In this document: piece by piece, positions 1-13,002 of the stretch
Layout of the letters: every line of letters starts with the position of its first letter
How positions within the stretch are numbered: position 1 is the first letter of the stretch
From: Struthidea cinerea
Lineage: Eukaryota > Chordata > Aves > Passeriformes > Corcoracidae
Length of the DNA: 64,000 nucleotides
Direction: 5' to 3'
Assembly (NCBI GenBank): GCA_013397865.1
Contig: VZTI01000691.1
Coordinates: 1,301,147-1,365,146, forward strand
Position numbers and translations under genes: made by a program
The notes under the pieces: generated by a model
Told to the model about the DNA's origin: nothing
The model's input: only the letters and a program-made list of their open reading frames with translations
Databases searched by the model: none

Positions 1-3000
1 TGAATGAAGGACAGAAATGTTAAGAAAGAAATTGCATTTTCTAGCTCAAGACAAGCTTTGTAAAAGTACACGGAAAAAAAAATTAAAGTAGCCCTATCAT
101 TTTGTTCTTTTTTTTGCTGTCATGAGGGGGCCCCTCTTTTCTCTTTCAGGTCCCTACTTTCTATATTCATGGACATGGCCTTTCTCATCTTCCAGTCTGA
201 AGCTCTTTTGACTCCAGAGCTGCCAGGTCATTCTCTATTGACAAATATTTCCCTCTTGACTTTCCTCTAGACCATTTTATTTCACACACACACTTTTTTA
301 TGGTTTTGCTTTTTTTTCCTTGCTGACACTTATAAAACATGAATATGTTCAAAAGCAAAAAAAAAAAAAAGGTGAAAAAGAAGTGGCTAAGAGAAAAACT
401 GTAGTACACAAACTGGATGAGGAGAGGCTGAGTTTTTGGCAGGGATTATAGGACTGTAAACTTTGTCCATACAAAGGATCTGAAATAAAGTTTATAAACA
501 TCTTGAAAGTTCACAAATAAGAGTCCTTCCCTGGCAGATAAAACTTAGTACAATGGCTAATTGGTGTCTCACTATAAAACATAGCCTTCTATGCCTGAAA
601 TGTTTACCTAGAGTTCATTACAGTCAGAGCATAGAAATTAGCAGGTCAACAACTGTCTTAAGTTTGACATAACCTGCCCACAAGAGAAGCTAATTTTTAT
701 CTTAGAAATACTCATTTTTTCATTCTAGTTTTAAGTGGAGTCTGGTTAGCTGAGAGATATCATTCCAGAAGTGAAAATTAGAAAACATATTTTCTGGAGA
801 AGATTTCTCCAGCCACAGATGTAGGAAAAAGCTCCTAGTTTGACGAGGTGTTTTGAAAAGGAGCGAAAGAATGACTAGGACCATCCAGAGAGCACTCAAA
901 ATACCTGCAATGCAATAAACCCAGGAGAGAGATATCCAGTGGGAGTGAAAACTTAAAGGTGTTGGAATGGCAGATTCATATTGACTTCTGCTTAATATTC
1001 TATAAAGCACATGGTTCTGACAGTCTGATTTTAAAATAGGATTTGGCTTCCTCTGTCCACAGGTCGGCACGTGTGGAGGAATAGCATACCATAAGCAACT
1101 TGGAGGTGAAGATCAATGGACATAGACTGGTGTGAAAATGATTAAATCAAAAATTATTTCTCTCTTCTCACTAGATGTAGGAGGTAGGCTGACAGAAATG
1201 TCTGCCCCACAGATCATTTGGAGAACCTATCCAGGCACACAAAGACAGGAGACACAGCAGGAGCCTTCCTGGGGATTCAAACACAGATTTCTGTTGCAAG
1301 ACATAATTGCAAGAGTACACCCAAAAGAAACTGAACTAAAACCTACAGGATAACTGATCTTAAATTATTGGAAATATCAGTAAATCCCTAGTTGCATACT
1401 ACACATGTATTGGGTATTAATATCAAGTCAGAGTGGTTTCCCTTATCAGAAAGATTTATTTCTCTCAGAATTTATTATAACTATTGTCAAAAGAACACTT
1501 TGCAAGAAACACACATTCTCACTTCATTTGGCAAAGGTCTTTTAATTTGGGTTTTTCATTTGTTTTTCTTTATCTTTTCTCTGCGCAACTCCTACCCTAT
1601 TTGCTCCCTCCTGAACTGAGCAGCACTGAGCAGTGCAGTGAACCTGCACAATCAACACTGACAGCTTGTTGAGGTTAAATATGACAATTCAAAACCAAGT
1701 AGGGGGCATCCGGGAAAGATAGAGGGATGGGAAGTGAATATGTGGAATCACCTGGGACGGTCAAGTGCCCTTTAACTCATTCTACAGCGTGTCTTGCATG
1801 ACTATCAATGAAATTGTAGTGTCTGTTTTACAGTCCCTCTCCCCCCTAACAAGCCAGGTTAGTATTTACGGAGCCAACACTGCGTATATGTGCAGCTGCC
1901 ATGAATCCAAGCATAAAAATTAAGGTTTTGTTATAATTCTCCACTGAAAATGTGAGATACTACATATTGCACTACTTACTACATTTTTCACTCCAAGTGT
2001 ACTAAGCTCATGTGGTCTTTATAATTTTATGGTGTTTAGCAGCACATCAAGGCTGGTATAAAAGTGCTCAGTGTGAAGTTTGTTGGACCAAATAGCAAAT
2101 TATAATACGTGTACATAGCAAGTGCTTTATTCATCTGGGTGTTGGGGAACCAAAAGTACATGCTTTTGTGAAGAATGAAGACAACATTTTAAATTTCTCG
2201 TGCTTATTGAAACCTTTTCATGCCTTCTGAGCAGACACTTAGGAGCTCACACATTTTTTAAAAGGCAATTAATTTGAGAAAGTATAGTTCCCTCAACCAC
2301 ATCCAGACTTCTTATCCCTGGGGCCATCAGAGAGTTCTTGCATACAGTGCCTGACCTCCAGGAGGTATTTCCCTGCAGTTGCTACCACTTGAAAGACTTT
2401 GCCCTGGAGCTTGATTTGGTACTTATCCTTCAGGCTGATTTTTGTGTGCTTTCCACTGCTTGCAGTAACAGCCTTGAGGTTTTTGGTTCTGGTCTAACCT
2501 CCACAAGACTTGGCATCTCAAACACATCACCCCCCTGAATTCATCCCCCGTCCCAGAGCACCTGCCATCTTTCCTCTTGATAAATAGCACTATTACATGA
2601 AAAATGATCATCACAAACTGTCAAGTGATATACACTGAATAGCTTCTTCCATCCTACATTACAGCAAGGAGGAAGCCCCTGAGAAATCCATGTTGTCTCT
2701 ACTTCCCTGCAGTACACCCCATAACCCAAAGCCAGACTGATCTCTTTGGTAGATCTGTATTTACTGGTAGGGATTGAAATTTTATATTTTCAGCCTCCTC
2801 AGAGGTTGGTGAGATTTATATGGCACACTTCCCACTGGTCTCAGAGCTTTCCAGTTGCTCCCAATTCTTTGAGACAAGGAAGTGGTGCCCAGGTTGCCTG
2901 TGCTGTCAGGTGTGAATAAGAGTCCTGAGGCATCCTGGCTTTCCAGATCAGCAGATTTGCTTTTTTGAGCCTGACCCTTGACCTCTCCTAGAGCAGCTGG

Positions 3001-6000
3001 ACCTTGCAAGTGAGCCTCCTTCCTTGCTGGGAGACAGCTCTGCTCTGTATGAATCTCTTCTGCACATGTTTGCTTTGAGCAAGGTCTTCCACATCACAGA
3101 GGGGCTGCAGAGGCCCTTTCTCCCTGAATTTCAGCTACTTATCTACAGAAACTGAAGGGTAACAAAGAAAAAAAATCCGAGGTAAAGAGTGAAATTAAAG
3201 CCCCTCTCCAGAATTATGCAGACATAAACCTAGAGCTTATGACATCCACAGGATAAATGTACCCTCTTTTATGGTGTTTTTCTCCATCAGACCAAGGAAG
3301 GAGCTTCTGATACTTGAACTTTTCTCCACTTCTGCTAGTTTTTTGGTTTTATTCCCAGAAGAAAGAGCCATTTCTAAAATAAATTTTCATATTCAGTGGA
3401 ATAACCACTTTTGCCAAAAAAAGCATATAAATTAATGCATATTTAAAGATTATTTGGAGGAGAAAATTCAACCAAACTGCTGCATTTAAAAACCTACCAT
3501 TCCTCTACAGGCATACAGAAAAATCAATTGAACAATTAATGAATAAAATCATTAACTACTTTTGTTTCTTAGCAAAAGAATCAAAGAATCATTTTCATGA
3601 AAAAGGTAGCAAGCAGGCACTTGGCAAAACAATGGACAAACATCTACAACCACATTAACATTGTGATTAAGCTATTAATCCACTGTAAAGTCTAAACATC
3701 CTTAATAAATGCTTGTACAAAAACTCCAAATGTTCGCTAGTAGTTCATAATGATCTATTTACCCATCCTATTCAGTGAGTTTTTCTCCCCCTCTACATTC
3801 TGTCTGTTTCCCTTGATTTATTCAAGTTATTTTTCTGCTCTCTACAGTCTAATAGCAAACTACTCAAAAATATGATAATATATATTGAATCTCAATGGCA
3901 CTGGTTATTTGTGGTCACTCAGCTGTGTGAGGGGAGTCTGTTCTGTGCAGTGAGGCAGGGAGTGAATCTGTACTCTCCCTACAAGCGCCTTCCCACGCAA
4001 TACATAAACATTTGGCCTTAAAACTTGCCTTCCCATGGGATAACGCAAAGAAAGGCATTAGCCCAAAGAGACTTCATGCACAACTGAAACAGATACCCAC
4101 AGCTTTCTTATTTTGGAGTATTCTCTTGTGTTTGGAAAGAACACTTCTATTGACTAGATACACTGAAAAAGTAGAAGAGTGCGTTGCAAAAACCATAGGA
4201 GGTAGAAGCTTTCATCAAAAGAATATAAAATGGCAGGAGAGATACTCTTGCTGAGCTATTGGACTGTATAATTGTCCTGGGAATTCTGTTCTGAAGCTTG
4301 CAGAAGTTTTTCCAGTGAAACAGTTTTTCCACCAGAAAATGATAATTTGATACATTTGAAACTATTCACAGCTGTACATTGATTTCTTGTAAATTCCAGA
4401 TGGATCATGATTGAGACAACTTGCTGAGCTAGTATTTCCACTTGTTTTAATGTAACAAGAGTTGATAGCAAGTGTTTCAAATTTTTATTTCTTGAAGTTT
4501 TGTAAGGAACCTAAACATTAAAATTTCAACATTCCTTCTTTCTGAGGGTGAAAGGAAACTTTTTATTGTATCAGCAGCTCTTGTGGAAGGACCACTGCCC
4601 CTGGCCTTGAGGCCTCCTGGTTCTCCTGCAACCTGCTGGAGGCCGGCAGAGAGTTTCCTCAGCAGCTCTCACCCCTTCTCCAGTGTTTCCAACCCTTCAC
4701 TTTACACCGAATCAGGGGGCAGTGCTTGTGTGTGTGGGTGCACACACTGTGAAATACTGATGCCTGGACATTTTTTCATCCTGCCCAAGGTAGAAAAATA
4801 TACTTGAGCTGTTCTGTTGCCCCAAGTTTGGGAAAAATTCAAAACTTTGAGACTTCAGAATGTTGCAAATAGGTAGTTACTCCTCGTATACTTATCCACA
4901 AGCACTGATAGCATCCAGCTCCCAATAGCCTCTTAAAATAAAAAGTATTATTGACCTTTCTGTAGGACAGTTTCTCTAGATTCTTTTTTCCTCTCTTTTC
5001 TCTCACAGAAACCTCTCACAGGTTTTTTGGCTTTCAGATTTGGCAAGTAGCTTACCAAAACAAACACTGCATGAATACTGAGACAACTGCATCTGATTAA
5101 ATGCTGGATGTTAATTGTAACCCTATTTCATTTCTATTTTTAAACAGCAGAACAGAATAATCTCCATTAAAAGACTGACCTTTGAAAGCCACAATGCTTG
5201 ACTTATCTTGAGATAAAACCTTCTCTGCAGCTAGGCCTCTTTGCTGGTACATGACGCTGCTGGCTCTGAGTGACAAAAATGATTTAAGTTCAAGTAAGGT
5301 ATGCTAAGAAACATGGGTTAAATCAACTCAGGGTTTGTTAAACTTCATTGTTCTTTGGCTTCATAGCTTCTGCTTTTTTCCAAAACTGAAATACTGAACA
5401 ACTGGCTGCGTGCAGAATACCTCCACAGCCTGCCCCAAAAACTTCCACAAACATTCTCTCATGAAATTTCAGGCTTTTAGTCTTCCTCCACATACTTCTG
5501 CAGGTTTTGATATGGCCTATATGGTCTATAACTAATTTATACTTATTATACTTCCAATGTCAGCTTACCTGAGCAGTGTTAAGGAAAATACCATACTGTG
5601 TCACTGCACAGATATTGTCAATTAAATGCAGAGAGCACTTCAGTATCTGTATTCGGAACCATATGGCTGAACTGAAAGTACGCAGAAACTCTGAGGCATA
5701 TGCCATGCTGCCTGTATGTGCCTTTACTCTGTGAAATACTTCAATATTGCAATAACATCTGCCAGCTGCAACTCACTGTGCTTCACATCCTTCACATCAA
5801 ATCAAATGGCATAAGTGTGTGGAGCCAGGACCAATCTCAGCTATTATGTGTCAGTTTTTCCTAAGGGGACATGCTGACAGACAATCAAAACTTTTCTTTA
5901 ATATTTCTTATTGTGTTTCTGCTATTGAGACTACCTGTCATGTAGCAATCATTTTTTGTTTGTGATGAGAAATAAACACAAAAAGGACTTGGATGCCCAT

Positions 6001-8184
6001 CTCAAATGTTTGGACTGAATGAAGTTTGCTCGAGTTTGGGTTAGGCTTTGAGCAATGGATTGCTGTGGTGTGGTTGTGGTCTTAGGTGAGTGCTTTTGGG
6101 GTATGACAGACATCCTTAACTGAAAATATAAGACTCCCTTGCAAAAGTCTGACTCTTCATACAGACACTGACTCTCCTGAGGCACCACTCTGACGGTGGT
6201 GGAAGGATGTCACAGATGGATATGTTCAGCCTGGATGGGCTGAGCATGCAAAATCTGGATTTTATTTGAACTATCATTGCAGGGCAATGAAATGTGATAA
6301 CAAATACTTGTCATACCACATTGGTCAAAGTCTCAGCTTCTCTGGTATAACAGCAGAAGAAAAGGCAAGTAAGCAAGCAAAACCCCCAAGCTCAAATGAA
6401 CCCTTCCCAAAATGTAAGTGTAGTTGTACCACATTGTGGTACTGCACATTAGTGCAGTTATGTCAGCATTACAGACAGACTGCCTTTGTCCTGGGCACTG
6501 GCTAGGGTAAACTTTATACCATTAAACTGATAAACTGCACTTTTCGTAGAGAATTGTGGTCACTGTGTAAATTAGGAATCTTGTGGTTTGAGAACCTCAG
6601 ATCTATCCTCTATGCTTTGACAAAATATGAATTTTCCTGCAGATTCTGCTATGTAAGTCGTTTTTTTTTTTACCAGAGCAACTAATATTTATATTACTTT
6701 AAACTGAAGTATTTTCAAATCAAACTCACAAAGGCATTTGTTCAACATGACCTGCACAATACACAGGATAATTAATCACTTTCTAGTTCATGTAATAAAA
6801 TCCACTTTTGTTAGCCACCATTTCATTGTCTGTGCCTCAGATGTTTTTCCTCCTCATTCCCCTATATATCGAGTACTTTTTGCCTCTGCTCTGAGTTTCC
6901 TCTTCAGTTTCCCAACTTTATCCACTTGGTCAATGTTTTCCACCCAAAAGAATGGCTTCTAGTGATAGTTCCTTTCCATGCACCATACTCTTGATCAACT
7001 GTAGCCCTTTCTTGCTCAGGAATTGCCAGGGAGATAGCTGGGAAGTCCAGATCACACTGCTTGAAACTACCATAAAACAGGCCAAAAGAAAGAAAGGAAA
7101 GCAGTACAGGTAGGAGAAGCAAATGAGGCTGGCACTGTGATTTGGGACTGTAGGTGGGCATCTAATGCTTTCTGTAAGGACCTGGAAACAATAAAACTGA
7201 TGGGTGGGAGGATTAGGCTGGATGAGCAGAAAGAAAGGGCAAAGCCTCAGCTTTGTAGAGGGCACTGCATGGAAATGGAAAGAAGGAAATATACATCAAA
7301 GGGTTCAAGTAAGCGGTAAGAAATTTTAGGATTAAGGTGTGCTGAGCCAAACTTCTAAACTATTGGAGGTTCAACCATCACTAATCTTGACCCCTTTCAT
7401 TTATGAGAAAACATGACCAAATAAAATCAGTTACAGGATTCTGGGATACGGATATATCAAGTTATATCTCCTGTAACAAGATGCGGTGCAATGGCATGGC
7501 CTGCATTTCAGCTGTAGTAGCAGTCAGATTTTTCCCCTGAATGTCACATGTTACTATAATTTACTGTCGGGAAGACTTGTAATTAAAAACATATGCTTCA
7601 CTCCTTTTTTTTTTCTTTGTGCACATAAGGGGTTCCACATTTCTATAAACTTTGCCAACTGTAAACTCATCTCTCTCTCTCCACTAACCTGTGGCCCAAC
7701 TGCATGTAATAAGAGTAATTTGGAGAATTATATTTGGTTACACTCTATTGCTGTAATTTGCTTCTTTCCTCTAATGGTCTGAAGAGTACTGAGCTAAACC
7801 AGTTAATCTGAAATAAACTAAAACCGAAAGACACATTTTAGGAACAGGCAATTATGTTCTTTTAATTAATGCAACATCACTTTGCAGTAACTTATTTGGC
7901 TTTTCTAACAGCAGGGTGCATTTTAGGACAGATGCTGATCTCTGGTGAGGCTGAGTACGTGCAAACCTGTCACACCTGAGGAACTTTGATACAGAGAAAT
8001 CCCTAATGGGATTAATACTGACATACCTGGTTGCATGCCACCCTTCTGCCCGCAGGTACATCTTATACAGAGTCACTACTGGAGTAAAGATGTATCTGAA
8101 ACATTCCTGCACTTTGGCTGTTGGCAGCTACCCTCCCCAGCACCAGACCCACCCCAGCCCTGAGCAGCCTCAAGGACAGGCGAT
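1..8184. other. Unique non-coding DNA, no gene seen
   Basis: No frame here has a recognisable domain. The longest ATG frame is a 116-codon minus-strand frame at 720-1070, with no familiar motif. The stretch is AT-rich with short homopolymers (an A run at 357-370, T runs near 6660 and 7606) and a short (CA)n near 287. Two patches are richer in G+C than their surroundings, about 2770-3130 and 4580-4760, but neither shows a gene or a repeat I recognise. A pair of hairpin-forming dyads sits at 6426-6458. Confidence 0.7.
6426..6458. repeat. Two overlapping short inverted repeats
   Basis: Bases 6426-6442 form a perfect 8-bp inverted repeat with a single-base centre (arms GTACCACA and TGTGGTAC). 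Bases 6441-6458 form a perfect 7-bp inverted repeat around ATTA (arms ACTGCAC and GTGCAGT). The two share bases 6441-6442. This is seen directly. The role is unknown: it may be chance, a transcription-factor dyad, or a remnant of an old repeat. Confidence 0.6.
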
Positions 8185-8250
8185 GCAGCAGTGATGGGTG
8201 CAGCAGTGATGGGTGCAGCAGTGATGGGTGCAGCAGTGATGGGTGCAGCC
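8185..8250. repeat. 15-bp minisatellite, about 4.4 copies
   Basis: The unit GCAGCAGTGATGGGT occurs four times in a row without a mismatch (8185-8199, 8200-8214, 8215-8229, 8230-8244), followed by a partial copy GCAGCC. Because the unit length is a multiple of three, every frame stays open through the array and gives a repeated five-residue peptide. That is a property of the repeat, not evidence for a gene. The perfect copies suggest recent expansion and probable length polymorphism. Confidence 0.95.
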
Positions 8251-8790
8251 CTGCTCCCCCAGGCACTGCCAAGAGAACCAGCTTTTCCCAGCCTGTGTGT
8301 TGAAAAGATATGGAACACCCCAGATGGACTCATACTTTATCTGTCATTCATTGGACTGTACAAATAATTTGGGCATTTTTTCCACATTGAATGACAGCAC
8401 CACTAGCTGGATTTTTGGCTGGATTCTAGTCACATGAAGAGGTTTTTTTTTTGGTCTGGCACTTTGGCTTTACGTCCTATCCCTGTAACAGGAACAGAGA
8501 GCTGCCAGATAGGGCAGTGCAGGACACGGATATTGAAGAAATGAGGGTTAGACACCATGATTCAACATGTTTTGATTCATCGCTGCAGCTAACTCCATCT
8601 CTCATCTCTGGACAGCTCTCTCCCAGATGTCTCAATAAAGACATGGCCACATAACACAGACTGTTACCACGCTGTCTGCCCCAGTCTCTCTCATCAGTAG
8701 ATACATGAGATCATAGCAAAACCTTCCAGGTACAGCATGAGGGCAAATGGCTCAGTCAATGTTACCAAACTCCAGTCCCTCTCCTCCCCT
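8251..8790. other. Unique non-coding DNA between minisatellite and CR1
   Basis: No gene, repeat or regulatory site could be supported. A short T run lies near 8443. The end at 8790 is set by the point where CR1 similarity begins. Confidence 0.6.
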
Positions 8791-9297
8791 CTCAGGACCA
8801 CACCAGGAGTGCTACATCCCCTTCTGGGGTCCCCAGAGCAGGAAGGACGTGAACCTGTTGGAGTAAGTCCAGAGGAGGCCATGAAGATGTTTAGAGGGAT
8901 TCATCTGAGGAAAGGCTGAGATAATTAGGATTGTTCAGGCTTGAGAAGGCTCTGGGGAGACCTTATAGCAACCTTCCAGTACCTAGACTGGGCCTATAAG
9001 AGAGCTGCAGTGGGACTTTTCACAAGGGCCTGTAGTGGCAGGACAAGGGGGAATGGCTTCAAACTGAGAGCTGGCTTGGATTAGATATTAGGAAGCAATT
9101 CACTGTGAGGGTGGTGAGGCACTGGAATGGGTTGTCCAGAGAATCTGTGCATGCTCCATCCTTGGAAGGGTTCAAGGCCAGGTTGGATGGAGCTTGCAGG
9201 AACCTGGTCTAGTGAAAGGTGTTCCTGCCCGTGGCGGGGGGTTGGAACAAGGTAATCCTTAGGGTCCTTTCCAACCTATTCTATGATTCTAATTCTT
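8791..9297 (+). mobile_element. CR1 LINE, 5'-truncated 3' end
   Basis: About 500 bp of the 3' part of a chicken-repeat-1 non-LTR retrotransposon in plus orientation. Recognisable blocks include the 'ggggtccccagagcaggaagga' type segment near 8826-8847, the 'ttcaggcttgagaaggctctggggagacctt' type segment near 8934-8964, and the ending 'tctatgattct' at 9279-9290, which matches the 8-bp-unit tail of bird CR1. The copy lacks the reverse-transcriptase region, which is usual for 5'-truncated CR1. It has a small internal deletion near 8900 and many substitutions, so it is moderately old. No target-site duplication is visible, as is normal for CR1. It cannot move on its own. Confidence 0.95.
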
Positions 9298-10075
9298 TAG
9301 TTGAAAGACACTCATATTTCAGAGGAAGATCTATTCCTTTCTAGTTTTTTCCCTCCTCCCCATCCAAAAACACTAAATCCACACACTGGACAATTTTTCA
9401 AGAGGAAACTGTATACAAATATGTTTAATGGAAATATTCCTTTCAAAATCTTATTTTTACTGCTTAAAATAGTTTCTAAATTAAAACTTGAAGGGTAAAA
9501 CCCAAGAACATGTAACAAAATGGTCAACAAACTAAAGCAGTTTTGGGGCGGGAAAGTCAAGATTTTTTTTCCTGTCCTAAAACCTTTAAAAAAGGAAATC
9601 TAGTTTTGTATTAATTAAAACATTTTTTCCTCCAAAACATTCTCTGATATGGCTGTTCTCAGCACTACTTTAAAAATACCACAGAGTCGTGGTCAGTGCT
9701 GACATGAGGCATGCACTGACCTGTGATGGCATTTGTATGACAGTTGAATTTGTATGAATTGCAAAATGGAAAAAGACTACTGGAAAAATTAAAATTACCA
9801 TTACAGAGAAAAATCATAATATAGCCATGTAACACTGTGAAATAAAAAGTGGGTTTACATTCACTTTTTGAGTAAGAAAAAAGACTATGTAAAGAGTATT
9901 ACAGAATTTTGTCTTTCAGGTTGAGATGTGCTTAGTAACACTGCATAATTCCAAAAGAACCTGCTCCTGTCTGTCATTCCTCATCTCACTTTGTCTTCTG
10001 CTTGACTGGGAGGAGCTGACTGCTAAGGGGCAACAACCAGTCAGTAGGGTTCTTTTGCAGGCAACAGAAAACAGC

Positions 10076-10094
10076 ATATATATATATATATATA
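10076..10094. repeat. (AT)n microsatellite
   Basis: An uninterrupted alternating A/T run of about 19 bases. It is likely length-variable and capable of forming a small cruciform. No gene context. Confidence 0.95.
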
Positions 10095-12962
10095 AAATGT
10101 GTATACACACATGCAAACACAAGTGGTGCATTATCATAGGTAAGTGCATTTGACCCACATTTAGTCTATTACTGTCCAGATCCCACTAACTGTAATCCCT
10201 AACTCATGATAAAAATTTAGGTACTGAAATTATAACTCACCGCAACAACACATTTTGTCTTGAAAAGAGTGTGAAATCAAACAAATGGCGAAATATGGTG
10301 GTTTTTTGGGGAATATTCCTGAGGGAAAACTTTCTGTTGTGTAGGGTAAGTGTTTACGCACAGCACCACTGCTGATGGATGCTGACTCTCATCAGCTGTG
10401 CCAGTACATGGAAACCTGTTATCCTTCTTGCTTTACTGAAAAGTTAATATTCCTTGATGTGTTTTAGAAAGCTTTGCTGATGTGCTGTGTTTTACAATCT
10501 CACAAAAATTCCCTGAGTACTAACCTGTTTTGCAAAACAGCAGATGACCTTTGCCATGAGAATGCCGCCTCTGAAACTGCTTCTAAGTGTGATGACATCA
10601 GTTTGCCATTTTAGAGGGCACAGCATCTTGTGTGCATGATGGTAAAAGCTGGCTAGGAGTTTAGACAATCTTTCTGGATTAATTTTTTTTAAAACTTATT
10701 TTTAAGTGAATCTGTAAAGTGCTCCAGAATGAAGAAATCATCCCAAAAAGAGAAGGCTGAGAAGGAGACTAAGAAATAGGCTTCTATAAATCTTCAGAGA
10801 ACAAGTTTTTCCTTCTTTACCTTTTTTAATATCTCTTGTACAGTAAAGGTCACACCATACATTTGGTTGCATTTTTAAATTATAGCAAGAGAAGTCCAGG
10901 TTACAATTTCAATGAATTAATCTGATGAAAATTAGGCCTCTCTTTACCTCTTTTTGGTCCTCAATATTCATCTTTCATTGGATCACAGTTTCAGACCTGC
11001 ATTCAGATGGGAACAGCAATATTATTTTAAAGTTATTGATTCAGAAGATGTCAAGGAAGAAATTCTGGGTTGTTATGCTGAAAGCAACTGAAATGAGCAA
11101 CCTGTCACAAGGAAAAGGATTATCTTGTGCTTAAGAGGGATTGGAGGCTGAGAGGGTCACGCACCAAATGCACAAAAACCCTAGTCAGAGACATCACCTA
11201 TAACTGTGCCATTAAAGGTGTCATTGCAGAATGAGGATCTGCCTTAATCCTGGAAGTTTTGGAGAAGTGGAAATACACAGACCAGGTGTACAATCAAGAC
11301 TCCTCAAAGCAGCTGTTGACTAATTTGTGCAATTTAAGTTGTCTGACATGTCGCAGTTTGTAGCCAGCCTCACACTTCTCAGACTGCGGCACTGTGTGAA
11401 CAAATCGTGTGCTTGGTGTTGCAGAGTGGGTCTTAAATTCACTTGGATAATACAGAGTCAGAGCAGTCAAATTGGTTAAGTAGCCTCGAGAAAGTTACCC
11501 TCAGAAGTACAGGGAGTTAATTACTTTCTCTTATAATGTGTCAGAGATAATAATGTAATCCTTCAGGGGAGAGGAGATGGTGGGTTCCTTTCTTTTTTTG
11601 GTGTGGACACCTGGGATCGCCTCTACATGTGTGGCTGTCACCCACACCTTCCTCTGGGCAACCTTACATCTGCTCTTGGCATATATATTGCATTTTACAT
11701 CCCCCTGAGGCCTGCACTTAATACTTTTCTTGTATTAGGTTCTATCCATATATGCAGAGAAAGGACCAAGACAACACAAACCCTAAGCCCCTAAGAAGGA
11801 ATGTGGCCACTATACTGCACCACCATAGTTCAGTGAACTGAGCTCTGAAAAATGATGGCAAAGAGCTCATTAGAGAGCAGGACCCAGCTCTGTAAAATAC
11901 ATCAAAAAGCTATATGTTTATTAGTTTGGAATAAAAGTTGCTTTAAAATAGACCAACTGTCAGTGTCAGAAGATTGTGTGTTCTATTTGAGCAGTGAATA
12001 TTTCAGAAAAAATAAACCTCATTAAAACTATTAATCAGTGGCTATGTGACAAGGCTTGTCATTTTACATCAAATGCTACAAATTTTCACTTTCTGTCAAT
12101 AAACATAATCTGTTATGAAACTGCATTATCTTACTGTGCTTAAATTAATTATATTAAAAATATTTAGAGCAAGTATTTGTCATATTTGTCACTTTATGAC
12201 AAACTGACAGACTAGAAGTCATATAACATAAAGACACTGGTTGTGATGGTGTTGAACAAGATATTTTCGGACTTCTTAAAAACCCAAAGCATCTAGACAG
12301 TCAGAAAAGTGAAACCCAATCCATCCCCACAACTGTCCCTAGATAATTTGACAAATAGTAGGGGTGAGATGAGTTTAAAGGGGCTTAAAATGCCTCGAAA
12401 TACAAGCTGCGAGGAAAAAAAGAGGTTTGTAACTGTTTGGACAACTGGTAAATAGCTGCCCAAATGCCAGCCTTGCACAACCTCTATGCACAAGGCCCAA
12501 CAGGACTGTTCTGCTGCCTGAGAGTTGTTCACACCCCAAACTCGGTACAAGAGGTTCTTTGGGTAAGATGATCACCATCACTGCTCCCTGAGGGAGAAAG
12601 ACTAACTGCCTCTTTTGGCACAGCAGCAGCTCTGGGTTCAGAAGAGATCAAGGTGCATAGAAATCACGTGTGGGGTACATTCACTAAGGAAAAATCCCCC
12701 CAAACTTGTTCATACTAACACCATCTTATATCCAGTGTTAAGAATTCCTGCACTCCTGGGCATCAACTTTTATTCACACACTTCAGAATGGATCAGTGGC
12801 AAGTGCAAGAGATGGCACAAACATGTCCTTTGGTGTAGTTATGCAACAGAGACATTTCACAATTAATTATTCCAAAGAGAGAAACTTCTAAAAACTGCCT
12901 AGAGAAATCCAGCATGTAAACCAACATTTACTGAATATGAGCACCCAGAAAATTGGGAGCAG

Positions 12963-13002
12963 ATATATATATATTAGTTAATTTTGTTGTTGTTGTTGTT
13001 TT
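12963..13002. repeat. (AT)n followed by (GTT)n
   Basis: Bases 12963-12974 are alternating A/T. After a short spacer, 12983-13002 is a TTG/GTT trinucleotide run of about six units. Confidence 0.9.

Noticed and set aside
130..160. Pyrimidine tract plus CAG, possible 3' splice site
   Set aside because: No downstream coding frame or donor site. Such tracts are frequent here.
720..1070. 116-codon minus frame with a hydrophobic segment
   Set aside because: Length is within chance for the window. There is no family resemblance and no nearby exons.
8185..8250. CRISPR-like regular repeat
   Set aside because: Units are directly adjacent without spacers, and the genome is vertebrate.
8121..8303. Frame with a repeated SSDGC peptide
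   Set aside because: It arises from the 15-bp minisatellite. It has no conserved domain outside the repeat and no splice or promoter context.
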